DNA from: Sphingomonadales bacterium
Lineage (GTDB): Bacteria; Pseudomonadota; Alphaproteobacteria; Sphingomonadales; Sphingomonadaceae
Assembly: GCA_016720115.1 (NCBI GenBank)
Contig: JADJXT010000001.1
Span: 1,488,001-1,552,000, forward strand
Reading direction: 5' to 3'
Length of the DNA stretch: 64,000 nucleotides
Shown here: positions 25,796-33,648 of the stretch, in pieces
Numbering within the stretch: position 1 is the stretch's first letter
Layout: each line of letters opens with the position of its first letter
Made by a program: the position numbers and the translations under genes
The notes under the pieces: model-generated
What the model saw: the letters and a program-made list of their open reading frames with translations, nothing else
Database searches by the model: none
Told to the model about the DNA's origin: nothing

Positions 25796-26830
25796 TTACA
25801 GGGCGTTAGGGTCGTAAAACTCCGCAATCAGTATCTGGATGTCGCGGTTGGGTTCAAAGTTGGATTTGCGAACCTCGAAGCGAGTCGGGCCGATCTTCTT
25901 CACCCCGTCCATGCAGAAACTGACCAGATTGTTCGGCTTTTCCTTGTCCACCACCAAGCGGAAATCCTTGATCGGGCCTTTCCAGTTGGCCCCCGATTTC
26001 AACACATAGTCGAGCCAGTGTTCGACATAGGCGACGCCATAATCATCGCCGCGCGCTTTCGCCCGCGCGCGCTCCGCGTTGAAGCGCTTGTCAAAGCCCT
26101 TGAGGAACGCGTTGTCGATGCAGTAGGCTGCCTGATACTCCCCGAAATACTCGGTTTCCTTGCGAAATTCAGCGGTCAGCATGCCGCCTACGCTGCCGCC
26201 TGCAATCGGTTTATAGCTGTGCTCGACGCTTATGGTCTTGCCGGCGGGGAAGAGCTGCTCGCGCGTCACATGCGCCTGGATTTGCCAGTTCGGCGCGTAA
26301 TAGTCGCTGTCTGGCTCCTTGCGCAGCAGCCCCTCGGCGACCAGCGAATCCTTCTCGGCGGGCGTCAGCTTGGCGAGGTATTTTTGATCAAATTCATAAT
26401 CATCCCAATGCTTTATTGGCCATCCAAGCGCCTGCAAGCGTGCCTCGACCCCCTTGGCGTCGGCTTTGCCCACCAATGTCACCACCTCGCGATAGCCAAG
26501 TTCCGCAGGCTCGCCGTCGACCAGCGTCCTGAACTCCAGCTGCTCGCGCCAGTCGGAAAAGGATGGCGCGTCGATATAGCCGTCAATCCCGTTCGGCAAA
26601 GGCGGCAGGGGAAAGCTGACCAGCGTTTTGACATCGCTGTTGGATTTGTTTGTGAAACGGTATTTCACCGTCACCAACTGGCGCGAGAGGAACAGGTCTT
26701 CGCGGTCCATGCTGATCGCATCATTCTGCGTCAGTTCAAGTCCACCCAGCCCGATTGCGGCGCTGCTGTCATTGGCGGTGGCAGGCGCTGCAAGCGCGCC
26801 CAGAGCGAGCAAAGCGATAAATTTCTTCAT
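25796..26830 (-). CDS. exported DUF4424-like protein
   Basis: From ATG 26830 the product has 344 residues. It starts with a clear signal peptide (MKKFIALLALGALAAPATA). The mature part opens with DSSAAIGLGGLELTQND and VTVKYRFTNKSNSDVKTLV, typical of DUF4424 periplasmic proteins, and ends with a beta-rich region. The reading frame is open far upstream of the ATG, but that extension overlaps the divergent flavoprotein gene and is a shadow. Function unknown. It is 30 bp from the flavoprotein start, so the two share a control region. Confidence 0.83.
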   Translation of the reverse strand: MKKFIALLALGALAAPATANDSSAAIGLGGLELTQNDAISMDREDLFLSRQLVTVKYRFTNKSNSDVKTLVSFPLPPLPNGIDGYIDAPSFSDWREQLEFRTLVDGEPAELGYREVVTLVGKADAKGVEARLQALGWPIKHWDDYEFDQKYLAKLTPAEKDSLVAEGLLRKEPDSDYYAPNWQIQAHVTREQLFPAGKTISVEHSYKPIAGGSVGGMLTAEFRKETEYFGEYQAAYCIDNAFLKGFDKRFNAERARAKARGDDYGVAYVEHWLDYVLKSGANWKGPIKDFRLVVDKEKPNNLVSFCMDGVKKIGPTRFEVRKSNFEPNRDIQILIAEFYDPNAL

Positions 26831-26860
26831 GTTACGACTATGCCATGCCAAGGGCGTGGG

Positions 26861-28069
26861 ATGAAAGCCGGAAATTACGATGCCATCATATTGGGCGCGG
26901 GCGGAGCGGGGTTGATGTGCGCCGCGACGGCGGGGCAGCGCGGGCGGCAGGTGCTGGTGATCGACCATGCAAGCGGACCGGGGAAGAAAATCCTGATTTC
27001 GGGCGGCGGGCGGTGCAATTTCACCAATGTCAACGCGACCAGCCAGAACGCGCAGGAACGCTATATCTCGGCCAACCCGCATTTCGCCAAATCGGCGCTG
27101 GGGCGTTACGAACCGCAGGATTTCATCGATCTGGTGAGCGCGCATGGTATCGCCTTTCACGAAAAGACGCTGGGTCAGCTTTTCTGTGATGGCAGCGCGC
27201 GGCAGATTGTCGCGATGCTGATGGACGAATGCGACAGGGCGGCGGGGCAGGGTGGCCGCGTCGATTTTGCCTTCGGGCTCGATGTGCGCGCGGTGTCGCA
27301 TAGCGTTTCGGGCTTTGTCGTTGCCTATGGCAATCTTGCCGCATCCGCGCCGCGCCTGATCGTTGCGACGGGCGGGCCGAGCATCCCCAAAATGGGCGCG
27401 ACAGGCCTTGCCTATGATCTCGCCCGCCAGTTCGGGCTGAAAGTTGTCGAGCCGCGCCCGGCGCTGGTGCCGCTGACGCTGGGCGGGGAAGATGTGCTGT
27501 TCCGCGAGCTTTCGGGCATATCGGCAGAGGTGGTCGCAAGCGCAGGTAAAGCGGCGTTTCGCGAGGCGGCTTTGTTCACCCACCGCGGACTGTCGGGCCC
27601 CGCCATCCTGCAGGCCAGCAGCTATTGGTCGAACGGAGAGGTGATCGATATCGATTTCCTGCCCGATGCCGATGCTGCCGCCTTGCTCGCCGCCGCCAAA
27701 CGCGCCAACCCGCGCGCAACCCTGCGTTCGACGCTCGAACGGCATGTGCCGGGGCGGCTGGCAGAGGCGCTGGCGGGGCAATTGGCACTGAACGGCAATC
27801 TTGCCGACCAGTCCGACCGCAAGCTCGCCGAGGCAGGCGCGCGCATGAACACATGGCGTTTCCACCCGAACGGCAGCGAAGGCTATGCCAAGGCTGAAGT
27901 CACCCGCGGCGGCGTGGCGACAGACGGCTTGTCGCAGAAAACGCTGGAAGCCAAAACCGTCCCCGGCCTGCATTTCATCGGCGAAGGTGTGGACGTCACC
28001 GGTTGGCTCGGTGGCTACAACTTCCAATGGGCCTGGGCGAGTGGAGTGGCGGCGGGGGAGGCGGTTTAG
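26861..28069 (+). CDS. HI0933/YhiN-type FAD-dependent oxidoreductase
   Basis: This 402-residue flavoprotein has the N-terminal dinucleotide motif ILGAGGAGLMCAATAG, then GKKILISGGGRCNFTN, which is diagnostic for the HI0933 family, ATGGPSIPKMGATG, and the C-terminal GEGVDVTGWLGGYNFQWAWAS. The family is annotated as putative NAD(P)/FAD oxidoreductases; no substrate is firmly known. An in-frame ATG at 26840 adds seven residues. The codon frame is also open far upstream, but that part is antisense to the DUF4424 gene. Confidence 0.92.
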   Translation: MKAGNYDAIILGAGGAGLMCAATAGQRGRQVLVIDHASGPGKKILISGGGRCNFTNVNATSQNAQERYISANPHFAKSALGRYEPQDFIDLVSAHGIAFHEKTLGQLFCDGSARQIVAMLMDECDRAAGQGGRVDFAFGLDVRAVSHSVSGFVVAYGNLAASAPRLIVATGGPSIPKMGATGLAYDLARQFGLKVVEPRPALVPLTLGGEDVLFRELSGISAEVVASAGKAAFREAALFTHRGLSGPAILQASSYWSNGEVIDIDFLPDADAAALLAAAKRANPRATLRSTLERHVPGRLAEALAGQLALNGNLADQSDRKLAEAGARMNTWRFHPNGSEGYAKAEVTRGGVATDGLSQKTLEAKTVPGLHFIGEGVDVTGWLGGYNFQWAWASGVAAGEAV

Positions 28070-28097
28070 CGCTGGTCACGAACGGTTTGAAACATGA

Positions 28098-28205
28098 CCG
28101 TAGCCCTGAGCCTGTCGAAGGGCGCTTATCAGTTTTTTGCGCAAACGTTTAAGGCGTGGTTGGTGCTTCGCACCGCCTGCAGCACCGACAGGCTCAGCAC
28201 TACGG
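28098..28205. repeat. dispersed inverted repeat (CCGTAGCCCTGAGCC family)
   Basis: The left arm CCGTAGCCCTGAGCCTGTCG is mirrored by CGACAGGCTCAGCACTACGG at the right. It is the same family as the inner part of 13056-13192 but carries extra sequence (GCACCGCCTGCAGCACC) before the right arm. It fills the convergent gap between the flavoprotein gene and vapC. Confidence 0.8.
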
Positions 28206-28227
28206 TCTCAACCAATCCTGATAAGCT

Positions 28228-28644
28228 TTACGACGCCTCCCAAGGATTGATCAGTTCAATAGAGGCCGATTTGAAATCCTTTGTGTTGCGCGTTGCAAGC
28301 GTTGCTTCCTGTTCTATCGCAATTGCAGCAATCAGGCCGTCGATTACGCCCATATTGTGGCCCTGCTTCAACGCATCGGCCATCACACCGCCATAGATTG
28401 TGGCGGACAGGCCGGTGAAAGCCAAAGTTCTATCGGCAAAAAACATGCGCCATTCGGAAAGCTGTTCGTCCAACGCCAATCGGCGTTTGCCTTGGGGCAG
28501 TTTTTCAACGCCGAATGCGATTTCAGCCAAAGCAGGCGTCGAGATGGCGCATTCGCCCGCGACCGTTTCAAACCAGCGAACAACCTTGGGTTCGGGCCGG
28601 TTCCGCATCAATTCCGAAATGACATTCGTGTCGAGCAGGATCAC
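28228..28644 (-). CDS. VapC-type PIN-domain toxin
   Basis: This 138-residue PIN-domain ribonuclease has the four acidic positions of the active site: Asp5 (LLDTNVISEL), a glutamate in TPALAEIAFG, an aspartate in VIDGLIAAIA and one in NTKDF. VapC/FitB toxins cleave tRNA or rRNA when freed from antitoxin. The start overlaps the antitoxin stop by 4 bp, so the two are co-translated. All catalytic residues are intact, so it should be functional. Confidence 0.92.
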   Translation of the reverse strand: MILLDTNVISELMRNRPEPKVVRWFETVAGECAISTPALAEIAFGVEKLPQGKRRLALDEQLSEWRMFFADRTLAFTGLSATIYGGVMADALKQGHNMGVIDGLIAAIAIEQEATLATRNTKDFKSASIELINPWEAS

Positions 28645-28907
28645 AAATCGATGCCAGGATGCGGTTTGCGCTGGGCATCGATAAAGTCCTGCATTTCGGT
28701 GATGGTTTCATCCAGCCCTTCGACGCCTTCACCGATTTTGTGGACACGGCGCAGGAAGGCCGCGCCATCTTCCTTGGGATGACGCTTCGCATATTCAACC
28801 AAAGCATCCTCGACAATCGCATGAATAGGCCGTTTTTCCTTCGCCGAAAGCTGATGCGCCAAATCACGCGCTTTGGCCGAACGGACCGAGAGTTGGGGGG
28901 CTGTCAT
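28641..28907 (-). CDS. VapB-type antitoxin
   Basis: This 88-residue protein has an N-terminal block LSVRSAKARDLAHQLSAKEK resembling the PSK/Rv0623-type VapB antitoxins, which bind their own promoter as dimers. An acidic helical C-terminus (EGLDETITEMQDF) would clamp the toxin. The overlap with vapC by ATGA is the usual arrangement. The promoter should lie in 28908-28960. Confidence 0.8.
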   Translation of the reverse strand: MTAPQLSVRSAKARDLAHQLSAKEKRPIHAIVEDALVEYAKRHPKEDGAAFLRRVHKIGEGVEGLDETITEMQDFIDAQRKPHPGIDL

Positions 28908-28928
28908 TGGGGCATTCTATACCTTTGA

Positions 28929-29183
28929 TGGCATGATGGCAACATCGCTAAATTTGCGACTTTAATCTCACAAATCGCCATTCCCGCCGATGTCTGCAGC
29001 GCGGCCTATGCGACTGCGGCTTATGCCGACAGCCGGGGCAATTTTGAAGGCAGCAACAGCATCGCCGATGACATGATATTTGCAGACAATGGCGCAGAAC
29101 GCATCGCGGCGATGACGCTGGCTTGCTCCGGCTCGGCTGCGGCGGGCTATGCCGGGCGGGCGGTTGTTGGAATAGCGACCTGA
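28929..29183 (+). pseudogene. coding remnant without a start codon
   Basis: The 341-bp gap 28908-29248 contains a stretch of 84 codons with a strong coding look: Ala/Asp/Gly-rich, GC at third positions, reading ADVCSAAYATAAYADSRG and then ERIAAMTLACSGSAAAGYAG before TGA 29181-29183. It has no usable start near its beginning; the first ATG in frame is at about codon 52. It could be a degraded exported protein. An antisense open frame (28968-29255) fits codon bias less well. Confidence 0.3.
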
Positions 29184-29248
29184 TCCTGCTTGACGATGCG
29201 AACCGTTCGCAATAGCGGTTGGGGCATTGTTCCAACCGGAGATTGCCA

Positions 29249-29644
29249 ATGTCATCCTGCCGCGCCCTGTTCGTTGCTTCCTTGATGCTCGCCAGCCCTG
29301 CGGCGTTGCGCGCCGATGAGGATCATCCGCCGCTGCCCGCCTCGGTCGAGAAATTCCACAGCATATTGAGCAAGGACTGGCACACCAAGGAAGGGCCGGA
29401 ACGGCTGCAATCGGCGTGCGGCAATGTGGGCGCTTACATCGTCACTGCGCGTCAGGTGGTTGCCGACAAGGGGCCGGACAAAGTTGACGCAGCGCAATGG
29501 CAGACGGCAACGATCGCGATGAGCGACGCCTCGGTCGCGCTGGGTGCCTATTGCGCGGCGGGGCATGGCGGCAATGTTACGGCCGGGCTGTCAACGCTGC
29601 ACGACCGCTTTCACGATTTGATGAAGCTGGTGCCGCACAAATAA
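29249..29644 (+). CDS. small exported helical protein, unknown function
   Basis: ATG 29249 is preceded by GGAGATT. The 131-residue protein begins with a signal peptide (MSSCRALFVASLMLASPAALRA). The mature part is mainly helical, with two cysteines (QSACGNVGAY and LGAYCAAGHGG) that could form a disulfide. There is no CxxCH heme motif, although the fold could be a four-helix bundle. I do not recognise the family. It is convergent with the EamA transporter, 9 bp apart. Confidence 0.6.
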   Translation: MSSCRALFVASLMLASPAALRADEDHPPLPASVEKFHSILSKDWHTKEGPERLQSACGNVGAYIVTARQVVADKGPDKVDAAQWQTATIAMSDASVALGAYCAAGHGGNVTAGLSTLHDRFHDLMKLVPHK

Positions 29645-29652
29645 GCGTCGGA

Positions 29653-30552
29653 TCAGGCGGCAGGAGCTGCAAATCTCCGAACCGCTTTCGGCCAGAATAT
29701 GCTCAACGCCAGCCCGCCCATCACCAGCGCTGCGGCGAGCAATTTCCAGTCTTGGAGCGGCTCGCCCAGCACGAGCGCAGATGTACCGATGCCGAACACC
29801 GGAACGAGCAGCGCCATGGGCGCGATGGTTGCTGCCGGGTGGCGGGCGAGGAGCCAGCCCCACACGCCATAGCCGAATATCGTGTTGCCAACCGCTTGCC
29901 ACGCGACAGCTGCCCATGTTGCCGCGTCGGCGGACCTCAGCCCTGCGGTGATGGCGGGCACGCCTTCGAACAGGGCGGCCAGAACCAGCAAGGGCGGAAC
30001 GGCAAATATGCTCGACCAGACGACATAGGGCAGCATCTCAACCTTGCCCGCCGCGCGCGAAACCATATTGCCGCACGCCCAGCAAAAGCCCGCACCGATC
30101 ACAAGCGTGATGCCGAGCGGTGTCGCGCTGCCCTCGGCATGTGTCAGGATGACCAGCAGCCCCGAGGTCGCGAGCAACAATGCGACCCACTGATAACCGT
30201 GCACACGCTCCTTGTTGGTGCACATCGACAGGCCGATGGTAAAGAACACCTGCACCTGCACGATCAGCGAGGCAAGGCCGGGGGTGATATTGCCCTTCAA
30301 GGCAAGGAACAGCAGGCCGAACTGCCCCGTGCCGATCAACAGTCCGTAAAGCGCCAAGTTCAGCAGCGGAACTTGCGGGCGCTTCAGGAAAAAGGCGGCA
30401 GGCAGGAAGGCGAAAGCGAAGCGCAACGCCGCGAGGAGCAGCGGCGGCAAATGATCGAGCGCGAATTTGATGACGACGAAATTGCTGCCCCACACCACCA
30501 TCACGGCAAGCGCCAAGGCGAGGTGGCTTTTGGGGAGCGGAGTGCCCGTCAA
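29653..30552 (-). CDS. EamA/DMT family transporter
   Basis: About 299 residues, ten hydrophobic segments and two EamA repeats, typical of the drug/metabolite transporter superfamily of exporters for amino acids and other metabolites. Recognisable blocks are VVWGSNFVVIKFAL and GTSALVLGEPLQDWKLLAAALV. The start is uncertain. An ATG at 30597 would overlap the end of typA by 41 bp, while the TTG at 30552 sits just after the typA TGA and matches where family members begin. Either way the gene is coupled to typA. Confidence 0.85.
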   Translation of the reverse strand: MTGTPLPKSHLALALAVMVVWGSNFVVIKFALDHLPPLLLAALRFAFAFLPAAFFLKRPQVPLLNLALYGLLIGTGQFGLLFLALKGNITPGLASLIVQVQVFFTIGLSMCTNKERVHGYQWVALLLATSGLLVILTHAEGSATPLGITLVIGAGFCWACGNMVSRAAGKVEMLPYVVWSSIFAVPPLLVLAALFEGVPAITAGLRSADAATWAAVAWQAVGNTIFGYGVWGWLLARHPAATIAPMALLVPVFGIGTSALVLGEPLQDWKLLAAALVMGGLALSIFWPKAVRRFAAPAA

Positions 30553-30556
30553 ATCC

Positions 30557-32377
30557 TCAGGCCGCTTCCTTCTTGCGCGAAGCTTTCTTCCGCTCATGCG
30601 GGTCGAGCAGCGCCTTGCGGATGCGAATGTTCTTCGGCGTCACCTCGACCATTTCGTCATCGTCGATATAGGCGATCGCCTGTTCCAGCGTCATGATCTT
30701 GGGCGGGGTCAGGCGGATGGCGTCGTCCTTGCCGGTCGAACGGAAGTTCGTGAGCTGCTTCGACTTCATCGGGTTGACTTCAAGGTCTTCGGGCTTGGCA
30801 TTTTCGCCGATGATCATGCCTTCATACAGCGCCTCGCCGGGTGAGACGAACAGGATACCACGTTCTTCCAAGGGGCCGAGCGCATAGGCCACGGCCTCGC
30901 CATTGCCATTGGAAATCAGCACGCCATTCTTCCGGCCTTCGATCGGGCCGCGATAAGGGCCATATTTCTCGAACAGCCGGTTCATGATGCCGGTGCCGCG
31001 CGTGTCGGACAGGAATTCGCCATGATAGCCGATCAGTCCGCGCGAGGGCGCACTGAAGGTGATGCGGGTCTTGCCGCCGCCCGAGGGGCGCATATCGGTC
31101 ATTTCGCCTTTGCGCAGCGCCATTTTCTCAACGACGGTGCCCGAATGTTCGTCATCAACGTCGATGACGACGGTTTCATAAGGTTCGGTGCGATTGCCGT
31201 TTTCGTCTTCGCGATACAGCACGCGCGGACGGCTGATGCCGAGTTCGAAGCCTTCGCGGCGCATCGTTTCGATCAGCACGCCGAGCTGAAGTTCACCGCG
31301 GCCTGCGACCTCGAACGAATCCTTGTCTTCGCTTTCGGTTACCTTGATCGCGACATTTGATTCGGCTTCGCGCTCAAGGCGGTCGCGGATCATGCGGCTG
31401 GTCACCTTGGTGCCTTCGCGGCCTGCCATCGGCGAATCGTTGACGGCAAAACGCATCGACAGCGTCGGGGGGTCGATCGGCTGAGCCTGGATTGCCTCGG
31501 TTACCGAGGTGTCAGCAATGGTGTTCGAGACGGTTGCAACCGTAAGACCGGCGATCGAAATGATGTCGCCCGCGCTGGCTTCTTCGGTCGGCACGCGATC
31601 AAGCCCCTGGAAGGTCATGATCTTTGAAGCGCGGCCGGTTTCGATAACCTTGCCATCCATGTCGAGTGCGTGGATCGGCTGGTTGACCTTGACCGTACCA
31701 GACTGCACTCGGCCGGTTAGGATGCGGCCAAGGAAATTGTCGCGGTCGAGCAAGGTCACGAGGAAGGAGAAAGGTGCGTCGACTTCAAGAGCCGGCGGCG
31801 GCACATGATCGACGATTTTCTGGAAGAGCGGGGTGAGCGTGCCTTCGCGCAAGTCCGGATTTTCATTGGCATAACCGTTGCGGCCCGAAGCGTAGAGCAC
31901 GGGGAAATCCAGCTGCTCGTCGGTCGCGTCGAGCGAGACGAACAGGTCGAACACTTCGTCGAGCACTTCCTGGATTCGCTCATCCGGACGGTCGATCTTG
32001 TTGACGACAACGATCGGACGCAGACCGAGCTTGAGCGCCTTGCCGGTTACGAATTTGGTCTGCGGCATCGCGCCTTCGGACGAATCGACCAGCAGTATAA
32101 CGCCATCGACCATCGAGAGAATGCGCTCCACCTCGCCGCCAAAGTCGGCGTGACCTGGCGTATCGACGATATTGATACGCGTGCCTTCCCATTCGACCGA
32201 GGTCGGCTTCGCCAGGATCGTGATCCCGCGTTCCTTTTCCAGATCGTTCGAATCCATCGCGCGTTCTTCGACACGCTGGTTGTCGCGGAAGGTTCCGGAC
32301 TGGCGGAAAAGCTGGTCAACAAGGGTGGTCTTGCCATGATCGACGTGCGCGATGATGGCGATATTGCGCAGGGACAT
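30557..32377 (-). CDS. typA: ribosome-associated GTPase TypA/BipA
   Basis: This 606-residue translational GTPase is involved in ribosome assembly and stress responses. Motifs are AHVDHGKTTLVDQL (residues 9-22), RGITILAK, DTPGHADFGGE and NKIDRPD, then EF-G-like domains and the TypA-specific C-terminal domain with RGTGIMNRLFEKYGPY and GALYEGMIIGENAK-like segments. Length matches the family (E. coli 607). It is followed closely by the EamA gene on the same strand. Confidence 0.98.
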   Translation of the reverse strand: MSLRNIAIIAHVDHGKTTLVDQLFRQSGTFRDNQRVEERAMDSNDLEKERGITILAKPTSVEWEGTRINIVDTPGHADFGGEVERILSMVDGVILLVDSSEGAMPQTKFVTGKALKLGLRPIVVVNKIDRPDERIQEVLDEVFDLFVSLDATDEQLDFPVLYASGRNGYANENPDLREGTLTPLFQKIVDHVPPPALEVDAPFSFLVTLLDRDNFLGRILTGRVQSGTVKVNQPIHALDMDGKVIETGRASKIMTFQGLDRVPTEEASAGDIISIAGLTVATVSNTIADTSVTEAIQAQPIDPPTLSMRFAVNDSPMAGREGTKVTSRMIRDRLEREAESNVAIKVTESEDKDSFEVAGRGELQLGVLIETMRREGFELGISRPRVLYREDENGNRTEPYETVVIDVDDEHSGTVVEKMALRKGEMTDMRPSGGGKTRITFSAPSRGLIGYHGEFLSDTRGTGIMNRLFEKYGPYRGPIEGRKNGVLISNGNGEAVAYALGPLEERGILFVSPGEALYEGMIIGENAKPEDLEVNPMKSKQLTNFRSTGKDDAIRLTPPKIMTLEQAIAYIDDDEMVEVTPKNIRIRKALLDPHERKKASRKKEAA

Positions 32378-32403
32378 TCTGAAATGCTCTCAATTTCCCG
32401 TTC

Positions 32404-32476
32404 GTGTCGAGCGTAGTCGAGACACCTAAAATGGGCGCGTGACCCACCGGCCTCTCGACTTCGCTCGAGGCGAACG
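32404..32476. repeat. degenerate inverted repeat in the typA/SBF gap
   Basis: GTCGAGCGTAGTCGAGACAC at the left partly pairs with CCTCTCGACTTCGCTCGAGG at the right, around a GC-rich spacer. It resembles the dispersed CTCGA-rich repeats common between sphingomonad genes. It lies in the divergent gap between typA and the SBF transporter and so overlaps likely promoter space. Confidence 0.55.
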
Positions 32477-32542
32477 GATAGTGTTACTCTATCGGATTGC
32501 GCGCGCCCTTAGCTTAGTTTGTGCACTGCGGCAAGGATTGCT

Positions 32543-33547
32543 ATGCGCCTCGCCATGATTTCGCGCCTCATCCCCGACCGCTTCGTGTTGTTGCTTTTCG
32601 CCGCTGTTCTGCTTGGCTGGCTGTTGCCGGTGACGGAGCAGGGGTTGGCGATTGCGCAGAATGTCAGCTTCATCGTCATTTTCGGGCTGTTTTTTCTCCA
32701 CGGGCTGCGGCTGCCGCGCCAGGAAGTGGTGAAGGCGGCGCGCAGCTGGAAAGTCCAGGCCGCGATGCTCGCCTTCAGCTTCGTTGCGATGCCGCTTGCC
32801 GGGCTCGCACTGGCGAAAGGCATCGGCTGGATGCTGCCTCCGGCACTGGCAACAGGATTGGTCTATTGTGCCATGCTGCCGTCCACGGTTCAGTCGGCAA
32901 TCAGCTATAGCTCGATGGGCGGCGGCAATGTCGCCGCCTCGGTGGTCGGCGCGGCGCTCTCCAATCTTTCAGCTATCGCCGTGACTCCCACGCTGGTGGC
33001 GCTGGTTCTGGGCGCGGTTTCGGGCGTCACCATAGGCAGCGAGACGATTGTCCGCATTGCGACCATGCTGTTGCTGCCCTTTGCTCTCGGGCAGCTTGCG
33101 CAAGGCTGGCTGGGCGGCTGGGCGCATCGGCAAAAGGCGATATTGTCCTTTTTCGACCGGCTGGTGATCCTGATTGCGGTCTATGTCGCCTTTGCCGGGG
33201 CGGTCAATTCAGGCAGCCTTTCGGCGCTCGATTTAGGGACGATGGCGGCCTTGTGCGCGCTGCTTGGCCTGTTGCTGGCCTTTGCCTTCGCAGGCGCATG
33301 GTTCTTTGGCGGCCTATTGGGGCTGGACCGGACGGACCGTATCAGCCTCGTCTTTGCCGGTGCGCAAAAGAGCATCGCGACCGGTGCGCCGATGGCGGCG
33401 ATCCTGTTTGGCAGCTCGGCGGGGCTGATCGTGCTGCCTGCGATCATCTACCACATGGCGCAACTGCTGCTGTCCGCACCGCTGGCAGCGAGGTTTGCTT
33501 TATCCTCCCCATCGACTTGCGATGGGGAGGTGGCAGACGGCGCGTAA
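32543..33547 (+). CDS. bile acid:sodium symporter (SBF/YfeH-like) family protein
   Basis: The ATG at 32543 after AAGGATT gives 334 residues. It is a polytopic protein with about ten hydrophobic segments, including LPSTVQSAISYSSMGGGNVA, the family's crossover region, and GAQKSIATGAP. The SBF/CPA-like family transports organic anions, though the YfeH branch is uncharacterised. The final 15 or so codons (SSPSTCDGEVADGA) are encoded by the palindromic repeat at 33503-33648, so this C-terminus is an insertion product rather than family sequence. Confidence 0.87.
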   Translation: MRLAMISRLIPDRFVLLLFAAVLLGWLLPVTEQGLAIAQNVSFIVIFGLFFLHGLRLPRQEVVKAARSWKVQAAMLAFSFVAMPLAGLALAKGIGWMLPPALATGLVYCAMLPSTVQSAISYSSMGGGNVAASVVGAALSNLSAIAVTPTLVALVLGAVSGVTIGSETIVRIATMLLLPFALGQLAQGWLGGWAHRQKAILSFFDRLVILIAVYVAFAGAVNSGSLSALDLGTMAALCALLGLLLAFAFAGAWFFGGLLGLDRTDRISLVFAGAQKSIATGAPMAAILFGSSAGLIVLPAIIYHMAQLLLSAPLAARFALSSPSTCDGEVADGA

Positions 33548-33648
33548 GCGTCGGCTGACGGAGGAGACTGCAACGTTGAAGGCCCCTCCGTCTCGCCTGT
33601 GCTGGCGCACAACCGATCCATCTCCCCATCGCAAGTCGATGGGGAGGA
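33503..33648. repeat. 146-bp inverted-repeat element with palindromic ends
   Basis: The left end TCCTCCCCATCGACTTGCGA (continuing TGGGGAGG) is matched in inverted form by CTCCCCATCGCAAGTCGATG (continuing GGGAGGA) at the right. Each end is itself a hairpin. The left end lies inside the SBF transporter frame and supplies its last codons. The right end directly abuts the TGA stop (33649-33651, minus strand) of the ABC permease. Confidence 0.85.

Noticed and set aside
26018..26860. Upstream extension of the HI0933 flavoprotein frame
   Set aside because: The frame is open but antisense to the DUF4424 gene, and the family begins at the FAD motif just after ATG 26861.
29249..29644. Cytochrome c-type protein
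   Set aside because: The helical exported protein has cysteines but no CxxCH heme motif.
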